Source: a virus. Taken from it: 22,410 nucleotides of DNA. A program made the translations under genes and the position numbers. Below the pieces are notes generated by a model that was given only the letters and a program-made list of their open reading frames with translations, was not told the origin of the DNA and ran no database searches. Positions 11,150 to 20,328 of this stretch are shown piece by piece. Numbering within the stretch: the first letter of the stretch is position 1; every line of letters begins with the position of its first letter. The stretch lies in IMG/VR virus record IMGVR_UViG_3300031565_000413, positions 1-22,410 of that record; one strand, given 5' to 3'.

Positions 11150-11860
11150 ATGTTTGGTGAATTTCTAAAAAAAGTGGCTGGTTTCGTAGGCCCAAAGATA
11201 TCTGGGGAAGGTGGAGCAGCCCTTGCTAAGAGCGCTAAGGCCGCTGGATCTTCTGTTGCTAAGCTTTGGAATAATAAGCGTTTCTTATATACTGCTGGTG
11301 GATTTACTGCTGCAGGTCTTGGTGCCAGTATAGGAACTGGCAACTGGGGATATCTTCCTGTTGGCATTGGTGCTGGCTTAGCTGGTGGGATTAGCGGTGG
11401 ATTAGGTAAGGGTCCATTCAAGAGAATTGTAGGTGCTTCTGCATTAGGGATGGGTGCTGGCTTAGCCGGTGTTGGCCCAATGGGTGTTCCCATAGCGGTA
11501 GGTGCAACTCTTGCTACTCCATGGGCCCTTAAAGGATACGGCAAGGGCGTTACTCAAATTCCCAAAGTTTTTAAATCATATGGGCGATTAGTTCGTGGGC
11601 GTCCATTTGACGCTGCCAAAACCCTAGGTAGAATGAAGAACCCCTACTGGGCTACGTTTGCTCTTGGTACTGGAATAGGTCTTGGTTGGGGTGGATTAAA
11701 AACCGCAATTCATTCAGGAAATGCAACAGCAGGATATTTCCCTGGTGGTATAAATTATATGCCCCCAGGTAGAGGCGGTATGGCTAGCGATCCAATGAAT
11801 ACAGCTGGATTAACACTAGCGCTACATAGGCATAACAGGTCTAGCAATAGGGTAATGTAA
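11150..11860 (+). CDS. Gly/Ala-rich hydrophobic protein 2, 236 aa
   Basis: Begins MFGEFLKKVAGFVG directly after the previous stop. Residues 45-130 are Gly/Ala-rich helices with membrane character (FTAAGLGASIGTGNWG, GIGAGLAGGISGGLG, ALGMGAGLAGVGPMGVPIAVGATLAT). The tail is PMNTAGLTLALHRHNRSSNRVM, a DPxNTxGLTxALH motif that I recall at the ends of other phage virion-block proteins. The first six residues match hydrophobic protein 3 (M[FI]GEF[LF]K), hinting at common ancestry. A TAATG overlap leads to the next gene. Probably a membrane-active virion component; not proven. Confidence 0.65.
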   Translation: MFGEFLKKVAGFVGPKISGEGGAALAKSAKAAGSSVAKLWNNKRFLYTAGGFTAAGLGASIGTGNWGYLPVGIGAGLAGGISGGLGKGPFKRIVGASALGMGAGLAGVGPMGVPIAVGATLATPWALKGYGKGVTQIPKVFKSYGRLVRGRPFDAAKTLGRMKNPYWATFALGTGIGLGWGGLKTAIHSGNATAGYFPGGINYMPPGRGGMASDPMNTAGLTLALHRHNRSSNRVM

Positions 11861-12405
11861 TGATTGGTGAATTCTTTAAGATGTTTGGTGGCCTTATTGC
11901 TGGATGGGCAGGCAAGAAATACTATATGGGCTCTATGGCAAAAGAGTTCGTAAAGATGGGCCTAATGAACGAGAAGCGGCTTCTTAAAGAAGGAGCCACT
12001 ACAATGTTCAAGAGAAAGTATGGTGCTGGGTTGCTTGGCGCAGCTATGGGGAAAAGAGGACTAGCAGGTTCGGGTTCCGCCGCATTAAAAGCAGCGGCAG
12101 CAAAATACCCAGGTTCCGCACAAGCCCTTTCTTCTATGGCACGTAATATGTCCCTGTTTAACAATGCCGAAAGGTTTTATTGGGGAGCACTTAACATAGG
12201 CATAGGCGCTGAATTAGCTTCTGGTCTTATTCCCGGTATGGCTCAGAAAATGCCGGATGTAGATATAGAGCTAATGAACGCTAACCAATACATACTACCC
12301 AGGGCCGCATACACACAGCGAGCCCGCGCACTACAAGCCATTCATCAATCTCAGCTATCTACGCGGTCAGCGTTAGGTCAGGAAGCAAGTTATGCACACA
12401 TGTAG
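11860..12405 (+). CDS. Gly/Ala-rich hydrophobic protein 3, 181 aa
   Basis: Begins MIGEFFKMFGGLIAGWAGKKYY, similar to protein 2. The N-terminal half is amphipathic and basic; residues 50-85 are Gly/Ala/Ser-rich. The tail reads RALQAIHQSQLSTRSALG and ends EASYAHM, with a pattern AIHxSQxxxRxxLGxEA that I recall from C-termini of other phage proteins near head genes. A shared tail may be a virion sorting or cleavage signal. The start overlaps the previous stop by one base. Function not known. Confidence 0.65.
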   Translation: MIGEFFKMFGGLIAGWAGKKYYMGSMAKEFVKMGLMNEKRLLKEGATTMFKRKYGAGLLGAAMGKRGLAGSGSAALKAAAAKYPGSAQALSSMARNMSLFNNAERFYWGALNIGIGAELASGLIPGMAQKMPDVDIELMNANQYILPRAAYTQRARALQAIHQSQLSTRSALGQEASYAHM

Positions 12406-12437
12406 GTTAACAACTTATCGCCTTACCCTGGGCCACC

Positions 12438-12602
12438 ATGTTGAAAGAGAACTGCGGTGGGTGCGAGAACCACGACCTGGGAAGACATGAATGCTGTTTT
12501 CATTATTGTAGCGAATGTTTGAAGACAAGGAAGTTTTTGAATAAAGGCGATTTTTGGGAGTGCCCTACGTGCAAGAAGAAGCTACACAAGAGAAAGGAAT
12601 AA
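12438..12602 (+). CDS. RING-like Cys/His miniprotein, 54 aa
   Basis: Sequence begins MLKENCGGCENHDLGRHECC. Cys pairs occur at C6/C9, C19/C20, C24/C27 and C43/C46, with His at 12, 17 and 22. The order CxxC...CxHxC..C...CxxC resembles a cross-brace RING finger, but the H-C spacing is one residue shorter than the RING consensus, so a treble clef or double zinc ribbon is equally likely. The end is Lys-rich. Its 3' end overlaps the terminase start by 34 bases in another frame. No strong Shine-Dalgarno is seen, only weak purines, which lowers confidence. Cys conservation argues it is real. Confidence 0.6.
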   Translation: MLKENCGGCENHDLGRHECCFHYCSECLKTRKFLNKGDFWECPTCKKKLHKRKE

Positions 12603-14461
12603 CTAAATATATACCGCAGGATGACTACGCCAAAAATAAATGGCGTCCGTTTGGCCCCAGAAAAGAGCATTTCTGTAAAGCCTGCAAGTATTACTATAAG
12701 AATCTATATGATAAGAATATAACAATAGATAAGTTTATGCCTATATGTTATGGGGATACCCGTTTATTATTCCCTCCTAAAGAAGAACTTGGATTAGAAA
12801 CAGACGAGGAATACCTTTTAGCTAAAACCGTCCATGACCCTTTGTCCTGGGCAGAAGTTTATTTCAACTGGAAGCCGCGCTGGTATCAAGAAGAAATCAT
12901 CTGCTGTTCAAGTGCCAGAAAGGTTATTAGGGCCGGTCGGCGACTTGGAAAGACAGCAGGATTAACTATTGCCGGTTTGCATTATGCAGCTACGCATAAG
13001 AATTGTGTAGTTCTTGTTATTGCTCCTTTCCAGTCACAGGTCGCCCGATACTTTGAAGAAGCCTTAAAGATTATTGATGAAAATGAGGATTTTAAAAACT
13101 CCATTCGAATAAGAATGTCCCCACCTATGCAGCTATCATTTAATAATGGTAGTGTAATTCGTGGTTTTGCATCAGGTGCTAACTCGGGAGGGAAGCAAGC
13201 AAACCAAATCCGAGGTCAGGACGCCCACGTTATTATTCTAGATGAAATGGACTTCCAGAATGATTATGATATGGAAGTCATTCTGGCTATCATTGCTTCT
13301 CACCCAGAAGTACAAATTATGGCTTCTTCTACTCCCAAGGGCTGGAGGAAGAAGTTCTGGCAATTAGTAAATAATAAAAATCTGCGATTTAAAGAATTTC
13401 ATTATATATCTCATGAATCCCCTTCCTGGACAGATGAAGCGGAAGAGCTTCTTATTGCTCTTCACGGAGAACTCGGTTTCATGCACGAGTATCTCGCAGA
13501 GTTCGGGGAAGAAGCTTTTGGTGTTTTCCGATCCGATTTAGTTGATGCCTGTCTTGTTGATTACAACCTGCGAGATGAAAAACCAGTTCCTGGAACCCAA
13601 TATATTATGGGGGTAGATTGGAATACCCACGCTGGTGTTCATATTGTAATACTTGGATGGACTGGAACACACTATAGATTAGCTAAAAAGGTTGTTATTA
13701 GAAAACAGGAATTTACTCAACTTGCAGCAGTCAAGAAGATAATAGACCTAGATATAGACTGGAATTGCAAGGGTATTTATGTAGATCATGGAGACGGTAG
13801 CGTACAAATCGAACTTCTTAAAGAAACTGGTGTTAAATTTCCAGAAACTAAGCTACACAAGAAAGTAGTTGGTGTAAAAATGGGCGGAAAGGTTATAATG
13901 AATGACCCTTACACCGGAAGAGAAGTTAAAAAGGGTACAAAGCAGTTTATAGTAGAGCTTTGCCAGAGACAAGTAGAAGACGGAAGAATTATTTTCCCGA
14001 AAGAAGAAGATACAGAAGTTATTATTGAGCCAGATGTGGTAGACCAACCCAGTATGGGTGTAGTGCAACAGATGAGAGGTTTTGTTGTAGCTAGAGTTTC
14101 ACAAAGCGGGCAGCCTATATATTCTCAGGGTTATGAGCATACACTGACTGCCTGGATGTTGGCAATTTATGGATTCATGGAAGAATATGGTGCTCTTTCC
14201 TTCAAGAACTTTACTACCAAGGTTGCCATGTATGAAGGTGAGTTTGGTAATTCTAAAACTAAACAAAGAGACCCTAACAAGGGTAAAGAAGGGACAAGAA
14301 GAGTAGCTGTACCACGAGGAATAGATGTAAGCCCAAGATTAGGGAGAACATCTTATTCATCTGTTACAAGGAACGTTAGCGATAGAGCTAAAATACTGAG
14401 AGAAATCAAAAGAGGAGGTCGCGTCCCCTTTAGACGAGACCCAAGGCGAAGGAGTATGTAA
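12569..14461 (+). CDS. terL: Terminase large subunit, 630 aa
   Basis: ATP-driven DNA packaging motor and headful or cos nuclease. Walker A GRRLGKT (123-129), Walker B VIILDE (221-226, Glu226 catalytic), coupling motif MASSTPKG (251-258). The nuclease domain starts at MGVDWN with Asp350, a second acidic strand is IYVDHGDG (Asp406), and the usual third site HTLDA reads HTLTAWMLA, with Thr527 where Asp is expected. An N-terminal Cys cluster FCKAC...ICYGD (36-61) precedes the ATPase. GTG 12569 is chosen because GGGAG is 8 bases upstream. The basic tail ends RRRSM. It lies between the Gly/Ala-rich trio and the portal region. Confidence 0.93.
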   Translation: MQEEATQEKGITKYIPQDDYAKNKWRPFGPRKEHFCKACKYYYKNLYDKNITIDKFMPICYGDTRLLFPPKEELGLETDEEYLLAKTVHDPLSWAEVYFNWKPRWYQEEIICCSSARKVIRAGRRLGKTAGLTIAGLHYAATHKNCVVLVIAPFQSQVARYFEEALKIIDENEDFKNSIRIRMSPPMQLSFNNGSVIRGFASGANSGGKQANQIRGQDAHVIILDEMDFQNDYDMEVILAIIASHPEVQIMASSTPKGWRKKFWQLVNNKNLRFKEFHYISHESPSWTDEAEELLIALHGELGFMHEYLAEFGEEAFGVFRSDLVDACLVDYNLRDEKPVPGTQYIMGVDWNTHAGVHIVILGWTGTHYRLAKKVVIRKQEFTQLAAVKKIIDLDIDWNCKGIYVDHGDGSVQIELLKETGVKFPETKLHKKVVGVKMGGKVIMNDPYTGREVKKGTKQFIVELCQRQVEDGRIIFPKEEDTEVIIEPDVVDQPSMGVVQQMRGFVVARVSQSGQPIYSQGYEHTLTAWMLAIYGFMEEYGALSFKNFTTKVAMYEGEFGNSKTKQRDPNKGKEGTRRVAVPRGIDVSPRLGRTSYSSVTRNVSDRAKILREIKRGGRVPFRRDPRRRSM

Positions 14462-16147
14462 ATGGCGCAAATAAATCGCCCAGATTTAAGATACAAGAAG
14501 CCAAGAACTATTACGGTAGTTCCTTCATTGGTTATAGAGCTTCCAGAACCTATAGAAGAAATAGAAATTGCGGAATATCAGGAGCTTTCAAGAATAAATC
14601 GTGAGCTTGGCAAACTTGTTGATGTTATAGGAAAACACGCTGAAAATTACGTTCTCCCAATTGAAGAAGACGCCAGCGACGTACGCGCCGCTAGCTTAAG
14701 AATAGGCGGAAACGGAGTTGAGATTACGTTCGCCCAGTTTAGAGATGCAATAGATGACCAATCAAAGAACAAGATTGATTTAGTTGCTCATGAATACTCT
14801 GGAATAGGCACCACAGCAGACGCAGCAAAATATCACCAGTCCAGTTTCCAAAGGCACTCTAATGGAGATGGGTTATCTGATACACTCAAGGAATTAAGTA
14901 AATACGGAATGCAGTCTATAATTCTCTGGGCGCTTAATCAGTTAATTGGTTCCTTTCATTCTACTGACCACTCCGAAGTAACTTCTGGCAAATATCCCCC
15001 GGGGACAGAGGTTGGTGGTATCTTCCGGCAGATATTACAAGGACTTATTATGGCGAAGTTTATGCAAGGACTTTCTGATAAGTCCTTGGGGGAGCTAACA
15101 TCTCTAAATAGCGATGGGATAAGTAGTTCTGGTATTGATATAGACAGCATGATCGACCAGGCTATTAATTCATCACCACCAGAGAGCGATGGTTTTACTG
15201 CATTCCGCCACTCAATGGCAACAAATGATTACTCCACTATTAAGAACTACTCCACCGACTATATGGTTAAGCATGTTGGCGATGGGTTTGAAACTTGGAT
15301 TGGTTATCTAACAACGAGAAATGCGCACGAAGATAATCTACGGGTAGAGGAATTAGGGTCTCCATATACAGATGGGCAAATCAGCCTTCCAGAAGAAAGG
15401 AGAACGCAACTAGAAAATAGAAATAATTCTTCTGAAAACCTAATGTCAAAAACAAAATCTGGTTTAAGTGGGGTTTTTGATACTAAGGATTCCTGTTGTT
15501 TGCTTCGGTTTGTTGCTGCTATTGATGTTAGCGTATTAGATATTATTAGGTCTATTATTGCTACGGCAATAGCCATACTTGAAAAGCAGGCATCGGAAGC
15601 TTTTTCCTGGTACCTAAACGCTACAAGTAGCCCATGGAATATTATTTCTGAAAAAATTCTTCGTGGTTTAGACGCATTATTTGATAAAGTAATAGGAAAG
15701 GTACTAGATGTACTTGACTTTGATAATGATGTTATGGCAATATTAAAGGTTTGTACTCCAGTTTCCGAAATGGTCGAGTCTGTATTAAGTACTATAGAAT
15801 ATCTGCGTAACTGGTATCACGAGCTAGTCAGGTCCATCGGAAAGGATATTGATGCTTATTTCAAGACTGCATCTGTTGGATGGGAAACAGTTTATGGCAT
15901 TAAAAGAGCAAAACAGCTTCTTGTGGCTCTTGATGAAATGATATCGTTTAAAGATAATATGGGAGATGGCGAAGATGTTTCAGAAGATGACATCCACTCC
16001 ATGATACCCGTTATAGAACAATCAACAAATAAATATGATGTTGGTGAAGACAATAGTCTTCCAACTCCAATTAATGAATTGATTGATATGTGCCGAACTC
16101 TTGGAGACTGGGATTTATTAAAAGAAAAACTTTCGGGGTCTGATTAA
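14462..16147 (+). CDS. Unassigned 561-aa protein between terminase and portal
   Basis: Starts immediately after the terminase stop and ends with TAATG into the portal gene, so it is firmly in the head operon. Residues 1-75 are acidic and helical. The middle (80-330) is polar, Ser/Asp-rich with few hydrophobic stretches. Residues 340-480 are helical with hydrophobic patches (CCLLRFVAAIDVSVLDIIRSIIATAIAIL; VIGKVLDVLDFDNDVMAILKVCTPVSEMVESVLSTI), probably coiled helices rather than membrane spans. The tail is acidic. I do not recognise the family. By position it might be a structural or portal-associated protein. Low certainty about role, high about being coding. Confidence 0.72.
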   Translation: MAQINRPDLRYKKPRTITVVPSLVIELPEPIEEIEIAEYQELSRINRELGKLVDVIGKHAENYVLPIEEDASDVRAASLRIGGNGVEITFAQFRDAIDDQSKNKIDLVAHEYSGIGTTADAAKYHQSSFQRHSNGDGLSDTLKELSKYGMQSIILWALNQLIGSFHSTDHSEVTSGKYPPGTEVGGIFRQILQGLIMAKFMQGLSDKSLGELTSLNSDGISSSGIDIDSMIDQAINSSPPESDGFTAFRHSMATNDYSTIKNYSTDYMVKHVGDGFETWIGYLTTRNAHEDNLRVEELGSPYTDGQISLPEERRTQLENRNNSSENLMSKTKSGLSGVFDTKDSCCLLRFVAAIDVSVLDIIRSIIATAIAILEKQASEAFSWYLNATSSPWNIISEKILRGLDALFDKVIGKVLDVLDFDNDVMAILKVCTPVSEMVESVLSTIEYLRNWYHELVRSIGKDIDAYFKTASVGWETVYGIKRAKQLLVALDEMISFKDNMGDGEDVSEDDIHSMIPVIEQSTNKYDVGEDNSLPTPINELIDMCRTLGDWDLLKEKLSGSD

Positions 16148-18099
16148 TGGGAAAAACCATCAACGACTTCAAGGCTAAAGAAGGAACGCCATCAACGACA
16201 GAAGCTGGTTTTGAGAAGAATGTAAAACACACACACAGAGTTCGCCCCAAAACCATTCCCTATCAAAGGAATAGATGGGGGCGTGGTTCTGCTGCTGGGT
16301 GGCAAACTTGCATTTATGATTTAGCAGAAATTTCCAGGGTAGCCGATATAGAATCCGCGCTTTCTGTCTCCTTTAGAAAGCACCGCGAACTATTACTAAA
16401 GGAAGGCTTTTATCTAGAAAGTAAAAACGTTAGGGTAATTCGCCGTGTCCAGAGAAGGATAAATGAAATTGAATTACAATCTGGACGTAGTTTTGAATCT
16501 ATTATTAGGGAATTAGCAACCAATTTAATTAAGTTCCATACTGCCTTCCTATATATGAGAAGGGATGCTAATCGCTCTACTGGTGCAAGAACTAGGATGT
16601 TCGGAAAGGAAAGGGAGCCTATTGCTGCCCTTGAACCAATTGACCCCTCAACGATGGAAGCCAAGCAAAACAAATCTGGCAGAATTATTATTTGGCGTCA
16701 GCATGTACCAGAACAGGGGCAGGAAGTAGAATTCGACCCAACAGAAGTTCTTGTCGTCACTATGGATAAAAAAACCGGATTCATTTTTGGTACTCCATAT
16801 TGTCTCCCCGTTCTAGATGACATTATTGCTCTTCGTAGATTAGAAGAATTAATTGACGTTATTACAAGTAAGCACGCATTTCCTCTATACCACTATCAGG
16901 TAGGGACGGAGAATTCCCCCGCCATAGAAATGTCAGACGGCGTAGATGGGATGCTTAGTGAAGTCGATATCGTACGCGCCGAAATAGAGGGGTTACCGAC
17001 AGAAGGAGCAATCGTTACTTCAGAACGCCATAACCTTACAGTCATAGGTGCGGAAGGGCAAGCGATAGACTTGTCTCCCTACCTAGAACATTTCGAGCAA
17101 AGAATGCTTGGTGGGTTACGCCTTTCTGGTATTGACCTTGGAAGGGGTGGTACATCAAACCGAGGAACTGCTACTACTATATCGAAGAACCTAGCAGAAG
17201 CTGTAAAGGATTACCAGACAGTAATTTCCGATGGTGTGACTACCTATCTTCTAAATGAAATTGTATTAGAAGAGGGTTTTGACCTCAATGAAGAAAATAA
17301 GGTTTTCTTACGGTTCCCAGCCGTAGATAGGGATGAAGCAAGAGCCCAAGAAAATCATCTTATGACCCTATACCAGGGACATATAATTACAGAAACAGAA
17401 GCTCGTCAGTCACTAGGTAAGGACCCCATTTCGGATACTCAGAGGAGTGAAACCTACCTCAAGCTCGTAGAGCTTCCACTAGCTAAAGCTAAAAAGGCTG
17501 ATAATAAAAGTAGCTCTGGAGCGAAGGGAACCGCAAAAAGTCGCGCTAAGCCCACAAACCAGAGTGGCTCCAAGGCAAAACCAAGGACTCCAAAGAACGA
17601 CATGCTAAATATGTTCCGAGTTATATTCAATAACTTAAAAGTAAGCATAGCCAGTATAGATCTTAATGATGAAGAACGGCTGAAAGAAGTATTAGGTAAT
17701 TCTTCCCGACAACTTCTAATTATGCTTACCCCCTACCTAAATGAAGCTATTGATAACGGTTCAAGTACTATTTCTGGGTCATCTGGGGTAAATTTTGAAA
17801 TAAAATCAGATTTTCTTAAGAAAATTGCCAAAAAGGAGTTGCGTAAACTCTTCCAACGTATTAAATTATCAATAAGTGATATTTCAAAAGAAATTACACT
17901 TATGAATGCTATGTCAGCCATTGAGCCAATAGCATTAACAAATTTAGATATGTTGGGTAGAATGGCATTTAGTTTTGGTGCCGTAGAAGCAGCGAAACTA
18001 AACGGACAAACCAAACTAAAGTTAGGTGAAAACGAAATCGATCTAACAAAAGCCAATGTAAGAGATTTGGCAAGACTTCCGGAGATGTTAAATGCCTAA
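16147..18099 (+). CDS. Portal protein, 650 aa
   Basis: Dodecameric head-vertex channel through which DNA enters. The sequence shows a portal-like arrangement: helical N-terminal clip region with RRVQRRINEIE, a FHTAFLYMRRD strand pair, an ALEPIDPSTMEAKQNKSGRIIIWRQ wing, PTEVLVVTMDKKTGFIFGTPYCLPVLDDI, a long stem helix, and the turret-side GGLRLSGIDLGRGGTSNRGTATTI. After residue 445 comes a Lys/Ser-rich linker (446-486) and a helical C-terminal domain of about 160 residues not usual for portals of 450-500 residues. That extension could be a barrel, a MuF-like remnant or scaffold contact. Overlaps both neighbours. Confidence 0.82.
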   Translation: MGKTINDFKAKEGTPSTTEAGFEKNVKHTHRVRPKTIPYQRNRWGRGSAAGWQTCIYDLAEISRVADIESALSVSFRKHRELLLKEGFYLESKNVRVIRRVQRRINEIELQSGRSFESIIRELATNLIKFHTAFLYMRRDANRSTGARTRMFGKEREPIAALEPIDPSTMEAKQNKSGRIIIWRQHVPEQGQEVEFDPTEVLVVTMDKKTGFIFGTPYCLPVLDDIIALRRLEELIDVITSKHAFPLYHYQVGTENSPAIEMSDGVDGMLSEVDIVRAEIEGLPTEGAIVTSERHNLTVIGAEGQAIDLSPYLEHFEQRMLGGLRLSGIDLGRGGTSNRGTATTISKNLAEAVKDYQTVISDGVTTYLLNEIVLEEGFDLNEENKVFLRFPAVDRDEARAQENHLMTLYQGHIITETEARQSLGKDPISDTQRSETYLKLVELPLAKAKKADNKSSSGAKGTAKSRAKPTNQSGSKAKPRTPKNDMLNMFRVIFNNLKVSIASIDLNDEERLKEVLGNSSRQLLIMLTPYLNEAIDNGSSTISGSSGVNFEIKSDFLKKIAKKELRKLFQRIKLSISDISKEITLMNAMSAIEPIALTNLDMLGRMAFSFGAVEAAKLNGQTKLKLGENEIDLTKANVRDLARLPEMLNA

Positions 18100-20317
18100 G
18101 CAACGCGAGGTTCTTTTAGTAGATAACCTGGCGTTCATTGTGCCTCAACTTGCTGATGATGCAATTGACAAGTTCATGCACTCTGTTCGTGAAGGTCCTA
18201 CAAGTCTGCGTGTTGGAATTCGTGCAACGCACTCTGGTGTATTAACCAATTACCGAGTTTATCCTGGTATGAAGGTGCGAGATTCTGTTGGGAGTTGGGT
18301 TAGTGAGGCCCACGGAGGCACAAGTGCTTATGATGCTCCGGTGCATAGGCACCACAGGGCATATGGCGGGGGTTTTTTTGGCAGCGATGTAGAAGACCCG
18401 CTGGGTAGAGTTGTTTCTGCTGGATACACGCAATTAGTAGATGATGAGACTCTTGCGTCAGACTGGAAACGTCCTGCCCTGTCTGGTATGGGGTCTGGTT
18501 ATATCACTTTAACAGCTGATATAAAGGACCCAGATGCTATTCAGAAAATCCTAGATGGTAGATATGCTACCGTCTCAAGCGCGCAAACCTCCCCGAGTAT
18601 CAAGTGCAATATTTGCGGCGCTGATTTTATGGATAATGGGTGTGAGCATGCTCTCGGAAACACATATAATGTTTACATTGAGAGCATTGACGAAGAAGTA
18701 CCCGTGATGTGTTATGCAATCACGGATAAACTAACATATCGAGAAATTTCCTTTGTTAATATTCCCGCGAGACCAGAAGCACAAATAACTAAAGTTTTTG
18801 GTCTTGAAAAAGATGACGAAAACTGTTATCATTTAACAACTAATGATGATAAAGCTGAAATTGTCAGTGCCGTTCTTTGTGATAGGGACGGACAAACAGA
18901 GTTAATTAAAGGAAACGAAGAAATGCCAAAGGGTAAAGAAAAAGAACCCAAAAAGACTATTGTCGCGGTTCCAGATGCCATCACGAATGATGACATCGAA
19001 CCAGATGAGGTCTTGGAGGTTTCTGAACCAAATCCGGACACACCAGTAGATTCCGAGGTTATTCAGGATAACCCGCCCGCCAAGCAACCTGAAGAACTAG
19101 AAGAAGAAGCTGAAGTGGCCGCGTGGGATGACGAAAAACTTGCCCTTGCTAACGTAGCACGTTCGTTGTCTCAGAAGGATGCAGGTGGTCTTAGTGAGGA
19201 AACGAGCGAGGAACTAGCAAAGCGGCTTTATTCTGGTTCAACAGATAAGGCTATTGGCGAAGGTTTTGATGAACACTCCCATGAGATGTTTGTTGAAATT
19301 GTTGATGGTGTTGCCTATGGTTATACCATCAAGGTCGAAAAGTCAGATCACTTCCATATTTGGGAGATGAAGGCTGACGGAGCTATTGCTGGAACTACTC
19401 GCTCTGCCTCAAGCGGTCCAGACCACAGTCACGTCTTTACTCTGTCTGCTGTTGATGCTTCAGAAATCCCCGAATTTAACGATCTCCAAACCATCGTTGA
19501 TGAACTGGGTAAGATTGAAGAGAACGAAGAGGATGCGAAGATTTCAACAGAACAGCGCAAGAAGCTAAGCTCATCGACTTTCTGTGGGCCAAACCGAAGC
19601 TTCCCTGTTCCTGACTGCGCACACGTCACAGCCGCGCGAAGGCTAGTAGGTCGATGGAAGGGCTCACCCGAGGCGAAAGCGCGGGTAAAAGCCTGTGTCA
19701 ACCGAAAGGCCAATAGCTTGGGTTGTGGTGGCGGCGCTAGTAAGGATGAGGTAGTCCCGGAGCCACAGAAGATTGAGGAACCAAAGCAAGACTGCACAGA
19801 CGGGGCGCAGGCTGAAATCACTCAGTTAACTGCTGAGCTGGATAAGGCCCGGAGGACCATAGTAGAGAGGGATGAAGACATTAGAACCTTAACCACTTCT
19901 CTTGCAACCGCAGAATCAATATTAACAAAGGACCTAGCGGGTCATCTTGTAACGATCCGCGCAATCCTTGGAAAGCGCGACATGCTTTCTATTGATTCTT
20001 CGGAAGATTGGAATGTTAAGGTGCTAGAGTATGGAGTTCGCTCAGGCGAATCCCTACGCGATGCAATTAATGACCTTCTACCCGAACTCGACCTTGCAAT
20101 ACGAGACGGACTAAGAATCAACAAACCAATTTTGACACCCGAAAAAGGTAAGTTTGAAGACTCCAAGGTAATTCGCGCAGTAGATAAAACCAATACTGAT
20201 GAAGCCAAAAAGAAAACTTCTATCAAGAAGTTACAGTTAGGTTTTAAGTCAGGTAAGCTTAACAGCCCTGATAAGGAAACTGCTGGAGCCGAGGGTCTTC
20301 ACGAAGACCTTGGTTAG
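18092..20317 (+). CDS. Prohead protease-scaffold fusion, 741 aa
   Basis: Residues 40-235 look like a phage prohead (maturation) serine protease: THSGVLTNYRVYPG, APVHRHHRAYGG with candidate catalytic His, DPLGRVVSAGY, YATVSSAQ with candidate catalytic Ser, and EISFVNIPARPEAQI. Inside it is a Cys/His zinc site CNIC...CEH (172-186). Residues 300-345 are acidic and disordered. At 394-447 a His-rich module (DEHSHEMF, GYTIKVEKSDHFHIW, GPDHSHVF) follows, then LSSSTFCGPNRSFPVPDCAH (492-511) with a helical Cys domain. Residues 572-620 are coiled coil, as in scaffolds. It overlaps the portal end by 8 bases. The protease probably frees itself and the scaffold during head assembly. Confidence 0.78.
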   Translation: MPKQREVLLVDNLAFIVPQLADDAIDKFMHSVREGPTSLRVGIRATHSGVLTNYRVYPGMKVRDSVGSWVSEAHGGTSAYDAPVHRHHRAYGGGFFGSDVEDPLGRVVSAGYTQLVDDETLASDWKRPALSGMGSGYITLTADIKDPDAIQKILDGRYATVSSAQTSPSIKCNICGADFMDNGCEHALGNTYNVYIESIDEEVPVMCYAITDKLTYREISFVNIPARPEAQITKVFGLEKDDENCYHLTTNDDKAEIVSAVLCDRDGQTELIKGNEEMPKGKEKEPKKTIVAVPDAITNDDIEPDEVLEVSEPNPDTPVDSEVIQDNPPAKQPEELEEEAEVAAWDDEKLALANVARSLSQKDAGGLSEETSEELAKRLYSGSTDKAIGEGFDEHSHEMFVEIVDGVAYGYTIKVEKSDHFHIWEMKADGAIAGTTRSASSGPDHSHVFTLSAVDASEIPEFNDLQTIVDELGKIEENEEDAKISTEQRKKLSSSTFCGPNRSFPVPDCAHVTAARRLVGRWKGSPEAKARVKACVNRKANSLGCGGGASKDEVVPEPQKIEEPKQDCTDGAQAEITQLTAELDKARRTIVERDEDIRTLTTSLATAESILTKDLAGHLVTIRAILGKRDMLSIDSSEDWNVKVLEYGVRSGESLRDAINDLLPELDLAIRDGLRINKPILTPEKGKFEDSKVIRAVDKTNTDEAKKKTSIKKLQLGFKSGKLNSPDKETAGAEGLHEDLG

Positions 20318-20328
20318 GGAGAAATACA

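Noticed and set aside
20190-20215. CTGATGA on the plus strand as another hammerhead core
   Set aside because: Inside the protease-scaffold coding sequence, without a matching GAAA, stem I or cleavage triplet around it.
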